Shown here piece after piece: positions 8,761-17,528 of a DNA stretch of 57,915 bases. The position numbers and the translations under genes are program-made. The notes beneath the pieces are model-generated. The model was given only the letters and a program-made list of their open reading frames with translations. It was not told where the DNA came from and did no database searches. Every line of letters starts with the position of its first letter. The first letter of the stretch is position 1. This DNA comes from Alphaproteobacteria bacterium (lineage in GTDB: Bacteria > Pseudomonadota > Alphaproteobacteria > ATCC43930 > CGMCC-115725): positions 1 through 57,915 of the forward strand of contig JAFAYW010000092.1 of assembly GCA_019240125.1 (NCBI GenBank). The letters run 5' to 3'.

Positions 8761-9725
8761 GTGCTGCATCCAACCTATTCCCGGTAGGCAGCTCAGGGTT
8801 CGAACCAGTCCGTCTCCCATTCGCAATGCCGAGCTTCAAACGTGTATCCTGGGCTTCTGATGATGCGCGCAAAGTATGGGAAGACCGACTGGTAAAAACC
8901 GCGCGCACGTGGGAAGTCATGGAGTTTGAGTCGATTCGAGTTGGTCTTCGCCCCGCCGGGCTATTCGCCGTTGATCCGCAAGATTTTTGCCGGTGTGAGT
9001 CCGAAGTGCGAGACAGTGGACTTGCCGCCGCAATCGTAGCGCGCGTAGGCGAGCAAGACAGCCGCGTTTTATTCACAGTGGATGAGACGGGCGGTGATAA
9101 GCCGGTATCCCTTCATGTGGTGGTGGGTCAGCCGGACGCAGTCGAGACCATCAGGCTAGCGTATTGTAGTGGTGATTTAATTCGCGTCGGGAGTGCTCTA
9201 GGATACCCGCACTGTTGCTGTCTCTTCTTCCAACACCACTGGTCGGAAAATGGGTATCGCGATATGACTTGGCCGATGGCTGTCGCGAGCCATGCAGAGG
9301 CCAGCGAAGATTATCGCGAGGTCGTTTGCGAGGGACCACCAGAGACTAACACGCTCTGGCAGTGGCTGGGTATACGGGCAGTACCTCACCTGCCTTGTAG
9401 CTTTAATTGCGAACATTCAGCGGAGTTGGCGCGGGCCTGGCTCAACTTCGGAATAAGCATGGGTGTCGCCAACGCACTTGATGATCTCATAGAGATTTTG
9501 TCCTGGCCCGTAGAATGGTCCAGCTTGCATGCAATCGCTGAGATAAAGACCCCGATCCTTAAGATGATTACCGCGACTGATGCGTTTGCGTACAAACACA
9601 CGGTGAGACGTCGAGGTGATCGCTATCCGGATGAAGGGGCTACTGGATTAGCGTTTCCTTATCACGTTCCTGAAAAAAGAAAACTATCTTCGTCAATAGG
9701 CTTTCGCCGTGGCTTAAGTCGATAG
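8757..9725 (+). CDS. Cysteine-motif protein, DUF483-like
   Basis: A 322-residue protein whose ATG overlaps the radical SAM stop (ATGA), so the two are translationally coupled. Two motifs stand out: LGYPHCCCLFFQHHW (C153-C155) and HLPCSFNCEHS (H211, C214, C218). I recall similar GYP.CC..FF and H.PCS..C motifs from the uncharacterised DUF483 family; this is from memory and should be treated as a weak assignment. The Cys/His content suggests a metal or Fe-S site. No signal peptide or membrane segment. It may be a partner, substrate carrier or second enzyme for the radical SAM protein. Function unknown. Confidence 0.75.
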   Translation: MSAASNLFPVGSSGFEPVRLPFAMPSFKRVSWASDDARKVWEDRLVKTARTWEVMEFESIRVGLRPAGLFAVDPQDFCRCESEVRDSGLAAAIVARVGEQDSRVLFTVDETGGDKPVSLHVVVGQPDAVETIRLAYCSGDLIRVGSALGYPHCCCLFFQHHWSENGYRDMTWPMAVASHAEASEDYREVVCEGPPETNTLWQWLGIRAVPHLPCSFNCEHSAELARAWLNFGISMGVANALDDLIEILSWPVEWSSLHAIAEIKTPILKMITATDAFAYKHTVRRRGDRYPDEGATGLAFPYHVPEKRKLSSSIGFRRGLSR

Positions 9726-10026
9726 CGAACGTAGCGTAGGAGCGAAACTTATTAGCGATGCCAGGGTAAGCGTCGGCTTCCTTGTTCGAAATATTCGAAG
9801 CACTCAAGTCGCTTGACCGCGAGCCGCCGCCGCGGGACCACAGCAGAAACATGACCATATCGCGGAGCGGACAGTGCCCGGTACCCATTAAGGCCAGGGG
9901 GCCTCCTGCCGTTGGGGGCCCGGACTCTATTGGTGCCCGGGCTCTAGATGAAAGCTTGGCTCAAAAGTGCTGGTGCAGCTGCCCGGCAGCTCGAACCCGC
10001 CCAGATTATCCGCTCCGACCCCGCCC
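9726..10026. other. Convergent intergenic stretch
   Basis: About 300 bases between the plus-strand cassette and the minus-strand binding-protein cluster. I see no gene. A short inverted pair GCCCGG and CCGGGC around 9918-9943 could form a weak hairpin, but it lacks a T tract. The AT-rich composition of the cassette ends here and GC rises, so this may be the right-hand border of the accessory island. Confidence 0.4.
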
Positions 10027-11622
10027 CTATTGGTCGAGCCAGACGTCCTCCATTCGCCAGCCATTGAAGAGACTGTTCACCATGATCGTCAGCCCTTTCA
10101 CATGCGGCTGCCAGCAGGTCCCGAATTCGTTGTGGAACAGAATGGGCCGGGCAGCGTCCTGTTGCAGTTTGCGGTCGATTTCCCACACCGTGCGCTGGCG
10201 CATCTCCTGGTCACGCTCCGCCGATTGCTTATCGATCAGCTGATCGAGTTCGGGATTACAGTAGCCGGTGTAGTTTCGGTCGGAACCACAGACATAGTTC
10301 TCATAGAACTGTGCGTCCGGGTCATCAACGCCACTACCCGTAAGGTTCAAGCCCACTTTGTAGTCTTTCCGGTAGACTTTAGGAAACCAATTAGCTGTAT
10401 CTACATTCTCGAGTTCCCCATCCATATAAATCTGTCGAAGTTGATCGATCAGAATAACAGCGGGGTCACGAAACGGGGGAGTGTTTCGAACTGATACGTT
10501 GAATGCAAGGGGCTTACCCGGACCATAGCCGGCTTTCTCCATTATCGCGCGCGCATCGGCGCGGTTCTTGGCGATGTCTGACCCATAGCCGGGCAATTCC
10601 TTGAGCATGGCGCTCGGCATACCCCAGAAACCCTCCGGGGCCGGCTGCATCGCGCCGCCAATATCGCCATGCCCCGCCGCGAGGATGTCGATAAAGCTCC
10701 TCCGGTCGAGGGTCAACGTCATGGCGCGGCGGATTTCAGGATCGTTGAATGGTGGTTGTTCACGATTGATTATCAGATTGGTGCTCTGGTTCGCCGGGGC
10801 TACCTCGCATATCGCATCTGGTCGTTCCTGTTCAATATTTTTCATCAAAGGAATTGTAAGCCCAAACGGGAAGGTGATATCAAATTTTCCAGAAGTAAAC
10901 GCTAAGATGGCTGTAGCGCGGTTCGGGATTATCCCCCATTCAATGCCGTCGAGATAAGGAAGCCCGCGCTTCCAATAAGTAGTATTTTTCTCAAGTTTTA
11001 TCATTTCATTCGGTTTGTATGATACAAACTTGAAGGGTCCGGTGCCGATCGGGTGTTGCCTCATATCCTGTGGAGATACATGGCACGGGTATACTGGCGA
11101 ATACCCGGAGGCCAGCAAGGCTAGCAGTGCCGGCTGCGGCGCCTTCAGATGGAAGGTGGCAGTGTCGTCCTGTACACTGATGGAGTCAACGTTATGATAC
11201 CACATTTTTCGAGGATTAGCCCGAAGCTTCCGAGGGCCCAAGCCAATGATCATATCCCATGTGCATTTAACGTCCGCGGCAGTGAACGGTTGGCCATCGT
11301 GCCAGGTTACGCCATGCCTTAGTTGGAAGGTGAGTTCTGTCATCTCCGAGTTCCACGACCACTTGGTAGCCAGCTCGGGCACTATGGTAGCTAGTCGATT
11401 CTGAGGTTCTCGTTGATTGAAGATCACGAGATTGTTAAACACCGCCATCATGGGATTCTGCGCCGAGTTAAGCGCTTCCTCATGGATCGACATGCTTGCC
11501 GGGCTGTCGTATTGGAATATTCTCAAGACGCCGCCGGATTTCTCGGCCATCGCAGACGTTGCTAGCAGAAGCGCCAAGGGTCCAATAATCGCGGCAGCTA
11601 CAATACGGCGTAAGTAAGCCAA
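10027..11622 (-). CDS. ABC transporter substrate-binding protein, dipeptide/nickel type (SBP_bac_5)
   Basis: A 531-residue periplasmic binding protein. It has a clear Sec signal peptide (MAYLRRIVAAAIIGPLALLL, cleavage after TSAMA). Family hallmarks follow: PELATKWSWNSEMTELTFQL, then RHGVTWHDGQPFTAADVK, the signature for clamping extended peptides, and NREQPPFNDPEIRRAMTLTLDR. It should capture a peptide or similar oligomer for an ABC importer, yet no permease or ATPase gene is adjacent. The next gene upstream on the same strand encodes a second binding protein of the same family, 68 bases away, so the pair probably arose by duplication and divergence. Confidence 0.9.
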   Translation of the reverse strand: MAYLRRIVAAAIIGPLALLLATSAMAEKSGGVLRIFQYDSPASMSIHEEALNSAQNPMMAVFNNLVIFNQREPQNRLATIVPELATKWSWNSEMTELTFQLRHGVTWHDGQPFTAADVKCTWDMIIGLGPRKLRANPRKMWYHNVDSISVQDDTATFHLKAPQPALLALLASGYSPVYPCHVSPQDMRQHPIGTGPFKFVSYKPNEMIKLEKNTTYWKRGLPYLDGIEWGIIPNRATAILAFTSGKFDITFPFGLTIPLMKNIEQERPDAICEVAPANQSTNLIINREQPPFNDPEIRRAMTLTLDRRSFIDILAAGHGDIGGAMQPAPEGFWGMPSAMLKELPGYGSDIAKNRADARAIMEKAGYGPGKPLAFNVSVRNTPPFRDPAVILIDQLRQIYMDGELENVDTANWFPKVYRKDYKVGLNLTGSGVDDPDAQFYENYVCGSDRNYTGYCNPELDQLIDKQSAERDQEMRQRTVWEIDRKLQQDAARPILFHNEFGTCWQPHVKGLTIMVNSLFNGWRMEDVWLDQ

Positions 11623-11690
11623 GTGCGCTCCTGATGCTGGAATGTCGGGTCGATCGGATTGATAGCGACCGACGCGGTATCAGAGATTTG

Positions 11691-13358
11691 TTACTTTTCG
11701 CTGCGGCGAGCGTTCTCAATCGGATCGAGCCAGACATCAGCGAGATCCTGGCCGATGAAGTGGCTCGGCGTTACGTTCCAACCGTGCACTCTGCCGGAAA
11801 TCGCTACCGAGCGATTCCACCATAGCAATGGCACGGTATAGGCCTGCGTCAGGGCATGCTGCTCGAAGGCACGAAGAATCTTCAAGCGTTCGACCGGATT
11901 TGGCGACATCGCTTGTCCTATGTACAGGGCGTCGAGGAATCTGTCTGTAGCGCCGGAGAAGTTGACTGGTGAGAGATCTGGCGACACATACTTCGTCAAC
12001 TGAATGGTCGGATCGTCGAAGTAATCACCCTGGAAATCCTGCGCGACATCAAAATCGCGGTGATCGACCCGCTTTTGCCAGTCGCTGATGTTGAGGCGCT
12101 GCTGGGTCGCTGTGACGCCAATTTCCTTCCAGCTATCCGACAGCAGGGTGGCGCCGGCGTAATGCGGCATAGGGATGTCCCGGACTAGAAGCGATAATTG
12201 CAGATCGCGCACACCCGCGTCGGCAAGCAGGCGCACGGCTTCTGCCCGGGCCGCGGCGATATCATGGCCGAACCCGGGCAGTTCGATCAGAGCCGCTTCC
12301 GGAATTGCCATGTTCGAGCCGGGGCGCATGAGGCCGCCGACATATTTCAGGAAAGTGGAGTCCTGCAGCTTTTCAGCCGCTGCCCAACGATCGATCGCAA
12401 GTGAAAGTGCGCGGCGTACCCGGACATCGTTGAGTGGCGGTTTCTGCGTATTGAAAACGACGAGCAGCTCAGAAAGCCACGGGCTTTCGAACATCTTGAT
12501 GTTGTCGCCGAGGGCCGCCGTCAACGCCTCGCGTTGCGGCGGGCTGACACCGCGGAACTCGGCCTGGATACGCCCGCTGGTGAAGGCATGTACCAACTCG
12601 CTCACTTCCATGAAATATGCTTGATAACCATCGAGATATGGGCGACTGGCGCGGAAATATTTCTCCCAGCGGCGCGCACGCCAGTGTTTGCCCACCAGAT
12701 GCTCGACAAAGACAAACGGCCCGGTACCAAGCACGTGCTTATCGGGGAAGCTCGGATCTTCCGCCAACCGGGCAGCGCTGTAGACGCCGTTCCACGGTGA
12801 GGCGAAATTCTCCAAAGCAGCAGCATCTGGCCATGCCAGCTGAAACACCACGGTATGGGGATCAGGCGTAACGATGGTCTCGATCGAGGCGTAATCAGCC
12901 CGCCGCGCTGAGACAATGCCCGGCGGCGGACGCACAATCCGTTCGTAGGTCGCCTTTACGTCGGCCGAGGTCAGCGGTGTGCCATCATGGAAAAGAACGT
13001 TAGGCCATAACTTGAACGTGTAGGTGCGACGATCACGCGAGACGGTCCAGGATTCCGCCAGATCGCCGGTGATTCTTGGATAGTCATCGGCATCGAATTT
13101 GAGCAATGTCGAGTAGTGTGGGGCCAGCGGATGAAGAAAAGCGAAAGCGGTGTTGGATACAAGATCGTACCCTTTTGGCTCAACCAGAACGGCAAAGTCC
13201 AGCGTGCCGCCCCGCGCTGCCGTTCCGATGGCATGGCCGGTGCGCATTCCGCACAGCGTTGCAGCGAAACCGAGGCCACTCGCAAGCAGCGCGCGGCGGG
13301 TCAGGTTCGCGGCTACCGAGGGGGGTGCCTGCCGCCGCATAACGGGACTGCTCATCAT
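11691..13358 (-). CDS. ABC transporter substrate-binding protein, dipeptide type (SBP_bac_5), second copy
   Basis: About 555 residues. The N-terminus holds a Tat-like leader (NLTRRALLASGLGFAATLCG). The mature part carries the SBP_bac_5 signatures DLAESWTVSRDRRTYTFKL, FHDGTPLTSADVKATYERI, HVLGTGPFVF and PPLNDVRVRRALSLAIDR. I chose the ATG at 13358 (13355 is equally possible), preceded by GGACAGG, over the longest frame from 13394, which would overlap the upstream gene by 25 bases. It shares the domain plan of its neighbour but differs in leader and length. No cognate permease is nearby. Probable role: uptake of a peptide-like ligand with transporter parts encoded elsewhere. Confidence 0.88.
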   Translation of the reverse strand: MMSSPVMRRQAPPSVAANLTRRALLASGLGFAATLCGMRTGHAIGTAARGGTLDFAVLVEPKGYDLVSNTAFAFLHPLAPHYSTLLKFDADDYPRITGDLAESWTVSRDRRTYTFKLWPNVLFHDGTPLTSADVKATYERIVRPPPGIVSARRADYASIETIVTPDPHTVVFQLAWPDAAALENFASPWNGVYSAARLAEDPSFPDKHVLGTGPFVFVEHLVGKHWRARRWEKYFRASRPYLDGYQAYFMEVSELVHAFTSGRIQAEFRGVSPPQREALTAALGDNIKMFESPWLSELLVVFNTQKPPLNDVRVRRALSLAIDRWAAAEKLQDSTFLKYVGGLMRPGSNMAIPEAALIELPGFGHDIAAARAEAVRLLADAGVRDLQLSLLVRDIPMPHYAGATLLSDSWKEIGVTATQQRLNISDWQKRVDHRDFDVAQDFQGDYFDDPTIQLTKYVSPDLSPVNFSGATDRFLDALYIGQAMSPNPVERLKILRAFEQHALTQAYTVPLLWWNRSVAISGRVHGWNVTPSHFIGQDLADVWLDPIENARRSEK

Positions 13359-13369
13359 CCCTGTCCGCG

Positions 13370-14569
13370 TCAATGGGGCTGTCCGTGCTGCCAAGCCTCA
13401 AATTGCTGGAAAAGGGCATTCTTTTCCGAGGCCGACATCGGTGCGGCGCCGCCGACTTGGCGGTGTTCGTCGATGAAACGGGTGAATAGCGCTTGCAACA
13501 TCTCGGCATCAGCGGGAGCCGCGATTTGGGGGTTGTTGCGTATCCATGCGAGCGATGCCGGATGGCGAACCCAGCCCGGCACATCTGCCGCGATGTTGAT
13601 GTCGCGCCATCTCGGGTCAAAGCCGGTGCCAAGCAAGGCTTGATACCCGGTATAGAATGTCTCGACGAAGGTTCTTACGTTGCGTTCGCGCTCCGGAAAC
13701 AGATGGAGGTCAGCCGCCATCAGCACTGTGCCGACAGCGATTGTGTCGACGGATTTATCCGCATCTATGAGATTGGGGTAATCCGCCGCTGTGATAGCTG
13801 TGGGCGCATACGCACCCAGCACGGTCTGGGTAAGCGGAACGCTGAGGAAATGGAGATTGTCGCTCGGTTTGATGGACGAAAATAACGCAGCAGGCTTCGC
13901 TGTCACAAAAGCCATCCCTGAAATTTCACCTTTGCGCAGCTTATCGAGCGCTATCGGCTGACTATCAGTGGCTATTTTCGGAGCGATTTGCAGCAATTCG
14001 AACAGGCGAAAGGCGGTGAATGCCGTGTTGCTGTCCGCCAGGTCGGTATTGACGATCTTTCCGGCGAGATCGGCGGGCGTCTTTATGTCGGACGTTACAA
14101 GCAGGTGGAGCTCTTCATTGTGCAGCTTGGCGATGTAGGTCAGCGTGTCCCCGCCTGCCAGGAGTTTTTGCTGACGCGAAAAATCCAATGCATCTGCTTG
14201 GATAATCGCCAGATCGATGCCACGCAGGTACTTCAGGTCATTCACATTCTGAAGTGGCCCTCTACCAACGACCGGAACAACCCGTCGCGTCGATCCATCG
14301 TCGACAATTCGCGCGATCTCGCCGATAAGTCGCACCGAAATGTCATCTGCCGGACCTGCCTCTATCTCGATGACGCCGCGATTGACTGCCGCGGCATAAG
14401 GCGAGGCACCGTAGGCTGGACGTTCGCCTACAAATGCGCTTGCCAGGCTTGCGGCGATACCGAATGCCATGGATAAGGAAACAGTACGGATTACACTTTT
14501 CCCACATCCCATAATCGAGAAATGCTTGCGCAGCAGAGTGGGTGAATACGGTAACTTCATAGTATTCAT
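13370..14569 (-). CDS. TAXI-type solute-binding protein (TRAP-TAXI/NMT1-like)
   Basis: About 399 residues with an N-terminal hydrophobic leader (VIRTVSLSMAFGIAASLASA). The body resembles TRAP-associated extracytoplasmic immunogenic (TAXI) proteins: DISVRLIGEIARIVDDGSTR, GIDLAIIQADALDF, TYIAKLHNEELHLLV, KTPADLAGKIVNTDLADSNT. These bind small organic acids or amino acids for TRAP transporters. No TRAP membrane genes are close. The ATG at 14569 overlaps the stop of the upstream Sel1-like gene (ATGA), so both are translationally coupled. That coupling suggests a complex or sensory unit, not a simple importer. Confidence 0.82.
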   Translation of the reverse strand: MNTMKLPYSPTLLRKHFSIMGCGKSVIRTVSLSMAFGIAASLASAFVGERPAYGASPYAAAVNRGVIEIEAGPADDISVRLIGEIARIVDDGSTRRVVPVVGRGPLQNVNDLKYLRGIDLAIIQADALDFSRQQKLLAGGDTLTYIAKLHNEELHLLVTSDIKTPADLAGKIVNTDLADSNTAFTAFRLFELLQIAPKIATDSQPIALDKLRKGEISGMAFVTAKPAALFSSIKPSDNLHFLSVPLTQTVLGAYAPTAITAADYPNLIDADKSVDTIAVGTVLMAADLHLFPERERNVRTFVETFYTGYQALLGTGFDPRWRDINIAADVPGWVRHPASLAWIRNNPQIAAPADAEMLQALFTRFIDEHRQVGGAAPMSASEKNALFQQFEAWQHGQPH

Positions 14570-16044
14570 TTTTCCGAAATGTTGGATGGCCTCAGTAGGA
14601 CTTGTACATCGGGATTGCCGAGATCGCGGGCGATGCCATACCAATGCTCCGCCCGAGACGCATCGCCCAGTACAAAGCCCAAATGAGCCTGTGCAAGAAA
14701 CTTCGGGTCGAACGTCTCTCCCAGCCGTAAAGCGGCTGTGCTGTCCCCGGCACCGGCGGCTCGCTCATAAAAGAGCCGCGCCGCGTTGACATCACCGTTC
14801 CCCAACAGGCTGTCACCCCGCGCTACGAGGTTCGCGCGCTCTCCCGAAGTGAGTGTTGAGGGCGGCGGGGACCCTGGTCCCGGGACCGCATGCGACGGGG
14901 GAGCACCGCGGGCCACAGACACTGCGTTAGCTTGCGGCACTGCTGATTCGTGCATTGCTATCGCATTAGTCGGCGCTATCGCATTAGTCGGCGCTATCGC
15001 ATCAGTCGGCGCTATCGCATCAGTCGGCGGCACACTCGCCGGCCCTGCCGTGGCCTCTGGCTGCTTGGGAACTGCTGCGGCGTCAGACGTCGCCGATCGC
15101 GTTTCCAGCGCGTTGCGGGACGCCTCTTTGGTGTTATCGACTGCATCGCTGGTGATAGCCGGCGGTGTGGTGCTTACGGCCACCGGGCTTGTCGCAGCCG
15201 GGCTTGTCGCAGCCGGGCTTGTCGCTGGGCTGGCCTGCGCCTTCAGGTTCGTACCGCCCTGTGACTCGGAACTGCCCGGCCCGATTTCTGCCTGGTTTGC
15301 GCTCCTTGGGTGGCCTGTTTCAGATGGCGTCGTTGCGCTCGGCGCCGCTTCCGATGGATCGACACGAAGGAGCATTGAGCCTGCGATTTCGCTTCCGAGC
15401 CCGCGCGCCCAACGGTACCAGTAAGCCGCACGCTCGCGATCGGCGGCGGATTGCAGCTGGATGATCTCCAGGAATGACTGGTCGAAGGTCTCCGCAAGTC
15501 GCAGGGCTGCCCGGCTATCGCCGGCGTTTGCCCCGATTTGATAAAAGCGCCTGGAGCCCGCGAGGTCCCGCGCGGCGAAAGCCAGATCGCCGCTGGTCAG
15601 CAGATCCGCCAATTCGCTCGCCGATAGCGTGACAATCATTTTCTTCGCTGCTTCGCCTCGCGACGCCGCTGCCTCGGGCATATCGCTGGCCGTTTGCGCG
15701 CCTTGGGGCGCGGATGCTCCGGGTGTCTCGGAACGCGGTTGCGATGCTGGCAGGGTGGTGGGGGCACCCTGCGGCGTGGCCTCACCGGCCCATGCGGTGC
15801 AAGGTGGGGAAGCAAGGCCCAGCGTGAGCGTCACTGGGCCGGGAGACGTTAAGCTTAAGACGAATGCTAACCAGACCCGAACTGACCTGGCACGCTTTCT
15901 TGCATAATCGGCGAGGCCGCGAGATGCCACGATCGACGATCCGCCGTGTTGTGATGGATGCTTGTAAGGAAATCGTCCCATGCGGCACCTGATGACATCG
16001 GCCCCATTTGCGATGCACTCACCGTTGTCAAAACTTACATCCAT
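14566..16044 (-). CDS. Exported Sel1-like repeat protein with Pro/Ala/Ser-rich linker
   Basis: Up to 492 residues. After a leader with a hydrophobic segment (VWLAFVLSLTSPGPVTLTLG) come two Sel1/TPR-like modules. One is at about 150-235 (GDLAFAARDLAGSRRFYQIG, DSRAALRLAETFD, YWYRWARGLG) and one at about 405-490 (GDVNAARLFYERAAGAGDS, AALRLGETFDPKFL, HWYGIARDLG). They are joined by a low-complexity linker rich in Pro, Ala, Ser and Thr, which includes tandem TDAIAP/TNAIAP and AATSP units. The modules closely resemble one another. Likely a periplasmic scaffold for protein contacts, working with the TAXI protein it overlaps. An alternative start is the ATG at 15981. Confidence 0.75.
   Translation of the reverse strand: MDVSFDNGECIANGADVIRCRMGRFPYKHPSQHGGSSIVASRGLADYARKRARSVRVWLAFVLSLTSPGPVTLTLGLASPPCTAWAGEATPQGAPTTLPASQPRSETPGASAPQGAQTASDMPEAAASRGEAAKKMIVTLSASELADLLTSGDLAFAARDLAGSRRFYQIGANAGDSRAALRLAETFDQSFLEIIQLQSAADRERAAYWYRWARGLGSEIAGSMLLRVDPSEAAPSATTPSETGHPRSANQAEIGPGSSESQGGTNLKAQASPATSPAATSPAATSPVAVSTTPPAITSDAVDNTKEASRNALETRSATSDAAAVPKQPEATAGPASVPPTDAIAPTDAIAPTNAIAPTNAIAMHESAVPQANAVSVARGAPPSHAVPGPGSPPPSTLTSGERANLVARGDSLLGNGDVNAARLFYERAAGAGDSTAALRLGETFDPKFLAQAHLGFVLGDASRAEHWYGIARDLGNPDVQVLLRPSNISEK
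14957..15028. repeat. Four tandem 18-bp coding units
   Basis: The unit GCTATCGCATTAGTCGGC occurs four times head to tail, with one T/C change in the last two copies. It encodes the TNAIAP/TDAIAP hexapeptides in the linker of the Sel1-like protein on the minus strand. This is a slippage-prone linker expansion, not a regulatory repeat. Confidence 0.9.
15185..15229. repeat. Three tandem 15-bp coding units
   Basis: GGGCTTGTCGCAGCC is present twice exactly and once with its end altered. It encodes the ATSPA pentapeptides in the same low-complexity linker on the minus strand. It probably arose by replication slippage. Confidence 0.85.
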
Positions 16045-16459
16045 GCTGGCGGAGAGGTCAGTTAGCCAGTCGAAGTAATCATACGGGGAGGAATTCAGTT
16101 AAGATCACTCGAAGAGTGACCGTCGATGTACTCTCCGGCATCTTTGAGGAGTTGCAGTTTTATGGTTGCGCATTCGCGCATGGGCAACTCAGCGGGCCGC
16201 CATTGCTGCGATTTGGTGTCTGGCACGATTGTGGCTTTATGGAATCAACCATAATGGCGGCGATCATCCTCAAAGGTGCAGGAACCGCACTGGATGGGCT
16301 CGAACTGGCTGTCGCCGCTGCCGCGAACGCTTACTGCGGAATGCTGTCGTTAGAGCGCTGTCACGGGAGACGCCACCACAGAACCTCAGCCAGAATGACG
16401 CAGGCTTGTGTCGGGATTGTTGAGTTGGGGCTTCGATATGTTCGCAAGATGAACACGCG
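16045..16459. other. Divergent intergenic region upstream of the LysR gene
   Basis: A 415-base stretch between the minus-strand Sel1-like gene and the plus-strand LysR gene. A frame runs through it up to the LysR start, but its product matches nothing that I know and has no ribosome-binding site. LysR regulators usually bind T-N11-A sites in such divergent regions. I could not single one out. Confidence 0.4.
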
Positions 16460-17359
16460 ATGAGACGCCGCATACCCCCGCTCGGGTTATTGCAGGCCTT
16501 TGAGGCGGTGGCGCGGCATTTCAGCTTCAGTCGTGCCGCCGAGGAGCTCTCGTTGACGCAAAGCGCCGTCAGCCGACAGGTCGCTGCGCTTGAAGACATG
16601 CTCGGCGTGAAGCTCTTTGATCGCCTGCCGTCGCGGCTGCTCCTGACGGAGCCCGGCGCCTCCTACCTGGAGGAGATACGCGAGATCCTGGAATGGCTTT
16701 CGAGGGCGACCCTCCGTGCCATGGCCACCCGCACCGGGGTTGGTACCCTCAATGTGGCGCTCACCCCCTCGCTGGCTGCCAAGTGGTTCGTGCCTCGGCT
16801 ACAGAATTTCTATGCCCGGTACCCCGGTATCACCTTGCTGCTGACGACACGAAGTGACCCCTTTGACCTTCGAGCGGAAGGCTTCGATGCGGCGATCAAT
16901 ACGCCGAATAATGTGTGGCCCGGCCTGTCCGTGGACGATCTGTGCGCGACCCGGGTTGTCGTTGTCTGCACGCCAGAGTTCAGGGCGCAGCATGGGATTG
17001 TTCAGCCCGGCGACCTCAGCCGCGTACCGCTCTTGCAACACCGCACGATACCCGAATTATGGAAGGACTGGTTCAGCAGCATACGGACATTCCACCCGAG
17101 TCCTACCGAGGGAATGCAGCTGGACCAGATGGCGCTCGTGATGGAAGCGGCACTCCTCGGCTTCGGTGCGGCGATACTCCCTCATTTCTACGCCGAGGGA
17201 GAACTGGCAACGGGTCGGTTGATCGTGCCCGTCGAGGCCAGCGCCGACCTGAAGATGAAATATGTGCTGATCACGCCGCCGGAGCGGCGTCGCTCACCCT
17301 ATTGGCAATCATTTCGTGATTGGCTGCTGGCAGAGTGCGAAGCTGCCCCGGAGATCTGA
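16460..17359 (+). CDS. LysR-family transcriptional regulator, GcvA-like
   Basis: A 299-residue regulator. Residues 1-65 form the winged helix-turn-helix (LLQAFEAVARHFSFSRAAEE, then LSLTQSAVSRQVAALEDMLG). Residues 90-295 are the periplasmic-binding-protein-like effector domain (LNVALTPSLAAKWFVPRL, DAAINTPNN, LGFGAAILPHFYAEGELATG). The IPPL opening and the TPSLAAKW segment are typical of the GcvA/AmpR-like subgroup. It controls either the minus-strand binding-protein cluster or the acyl-CoA dehydrogenase and ABC genes downstream; position suits both. The ligand is unknown. Confidence 0.9.
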   Translation: MRRRIPPLGLLQAFEAVARHFSFSRAAEELSLTQSAVSRQVAALEDMLGVKLFDRLPSRLLLTEPGASYLEEIREILEWLSRATLRAMATRTGVGTLNVALTPSLAAKWFVPRLQNFYARYPGITLLLTTRSDPFDLRAEGFDAAINTPNNVWPGLSVDDLCATRVVVVCTPEFRAQHGIVQPGDLSRVPLLQHRTIPELWKDWFSSIRTFHPSPTEGMQLDQMALVMEAALLGFGAAILPHFYAEGELATGRLIVPVEASADLKMKYVLITPPERRRSPYWQSFRDWLLAECEAAPEI

Positions 17360-17528
17360 ATCGGACGCAAACCTATTCCAGGACGGAATGACTTTATAAC
17401 GAACTCTCATTTGGCATTTTGCGCACGAAGCTTGAGTGTTCGGGCGATGCCCAATGTCTTGGCGGTCGCGCCGGATCGGGTTGGTTTTGTCCGGCTGCTC
17501 AGCCTAGGCTGATTGCAGGAGTGGTCAC

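Noticed and set aside
9782..10243. 153-codon plus-strand frame after the cassette
   Set aside because: Mostly antisense to the binding-protein gene, with random composition and no family match.
14957..15229. Short direct repeats as a CRISPR or regulatory iteron
   Set aside because: The units are multiples of three, contiguous, and encode a hexapeptide and a pentapeptide in a linker.
16008..16463. 151-codon frame ending in an ATGA overlap with the LysR start
   Set aside because: The overlap is suggestive, but the product has no recognisable pattern and no ribosome-binding site; LysR genes in such a place are usually preceded by promoter DNA.
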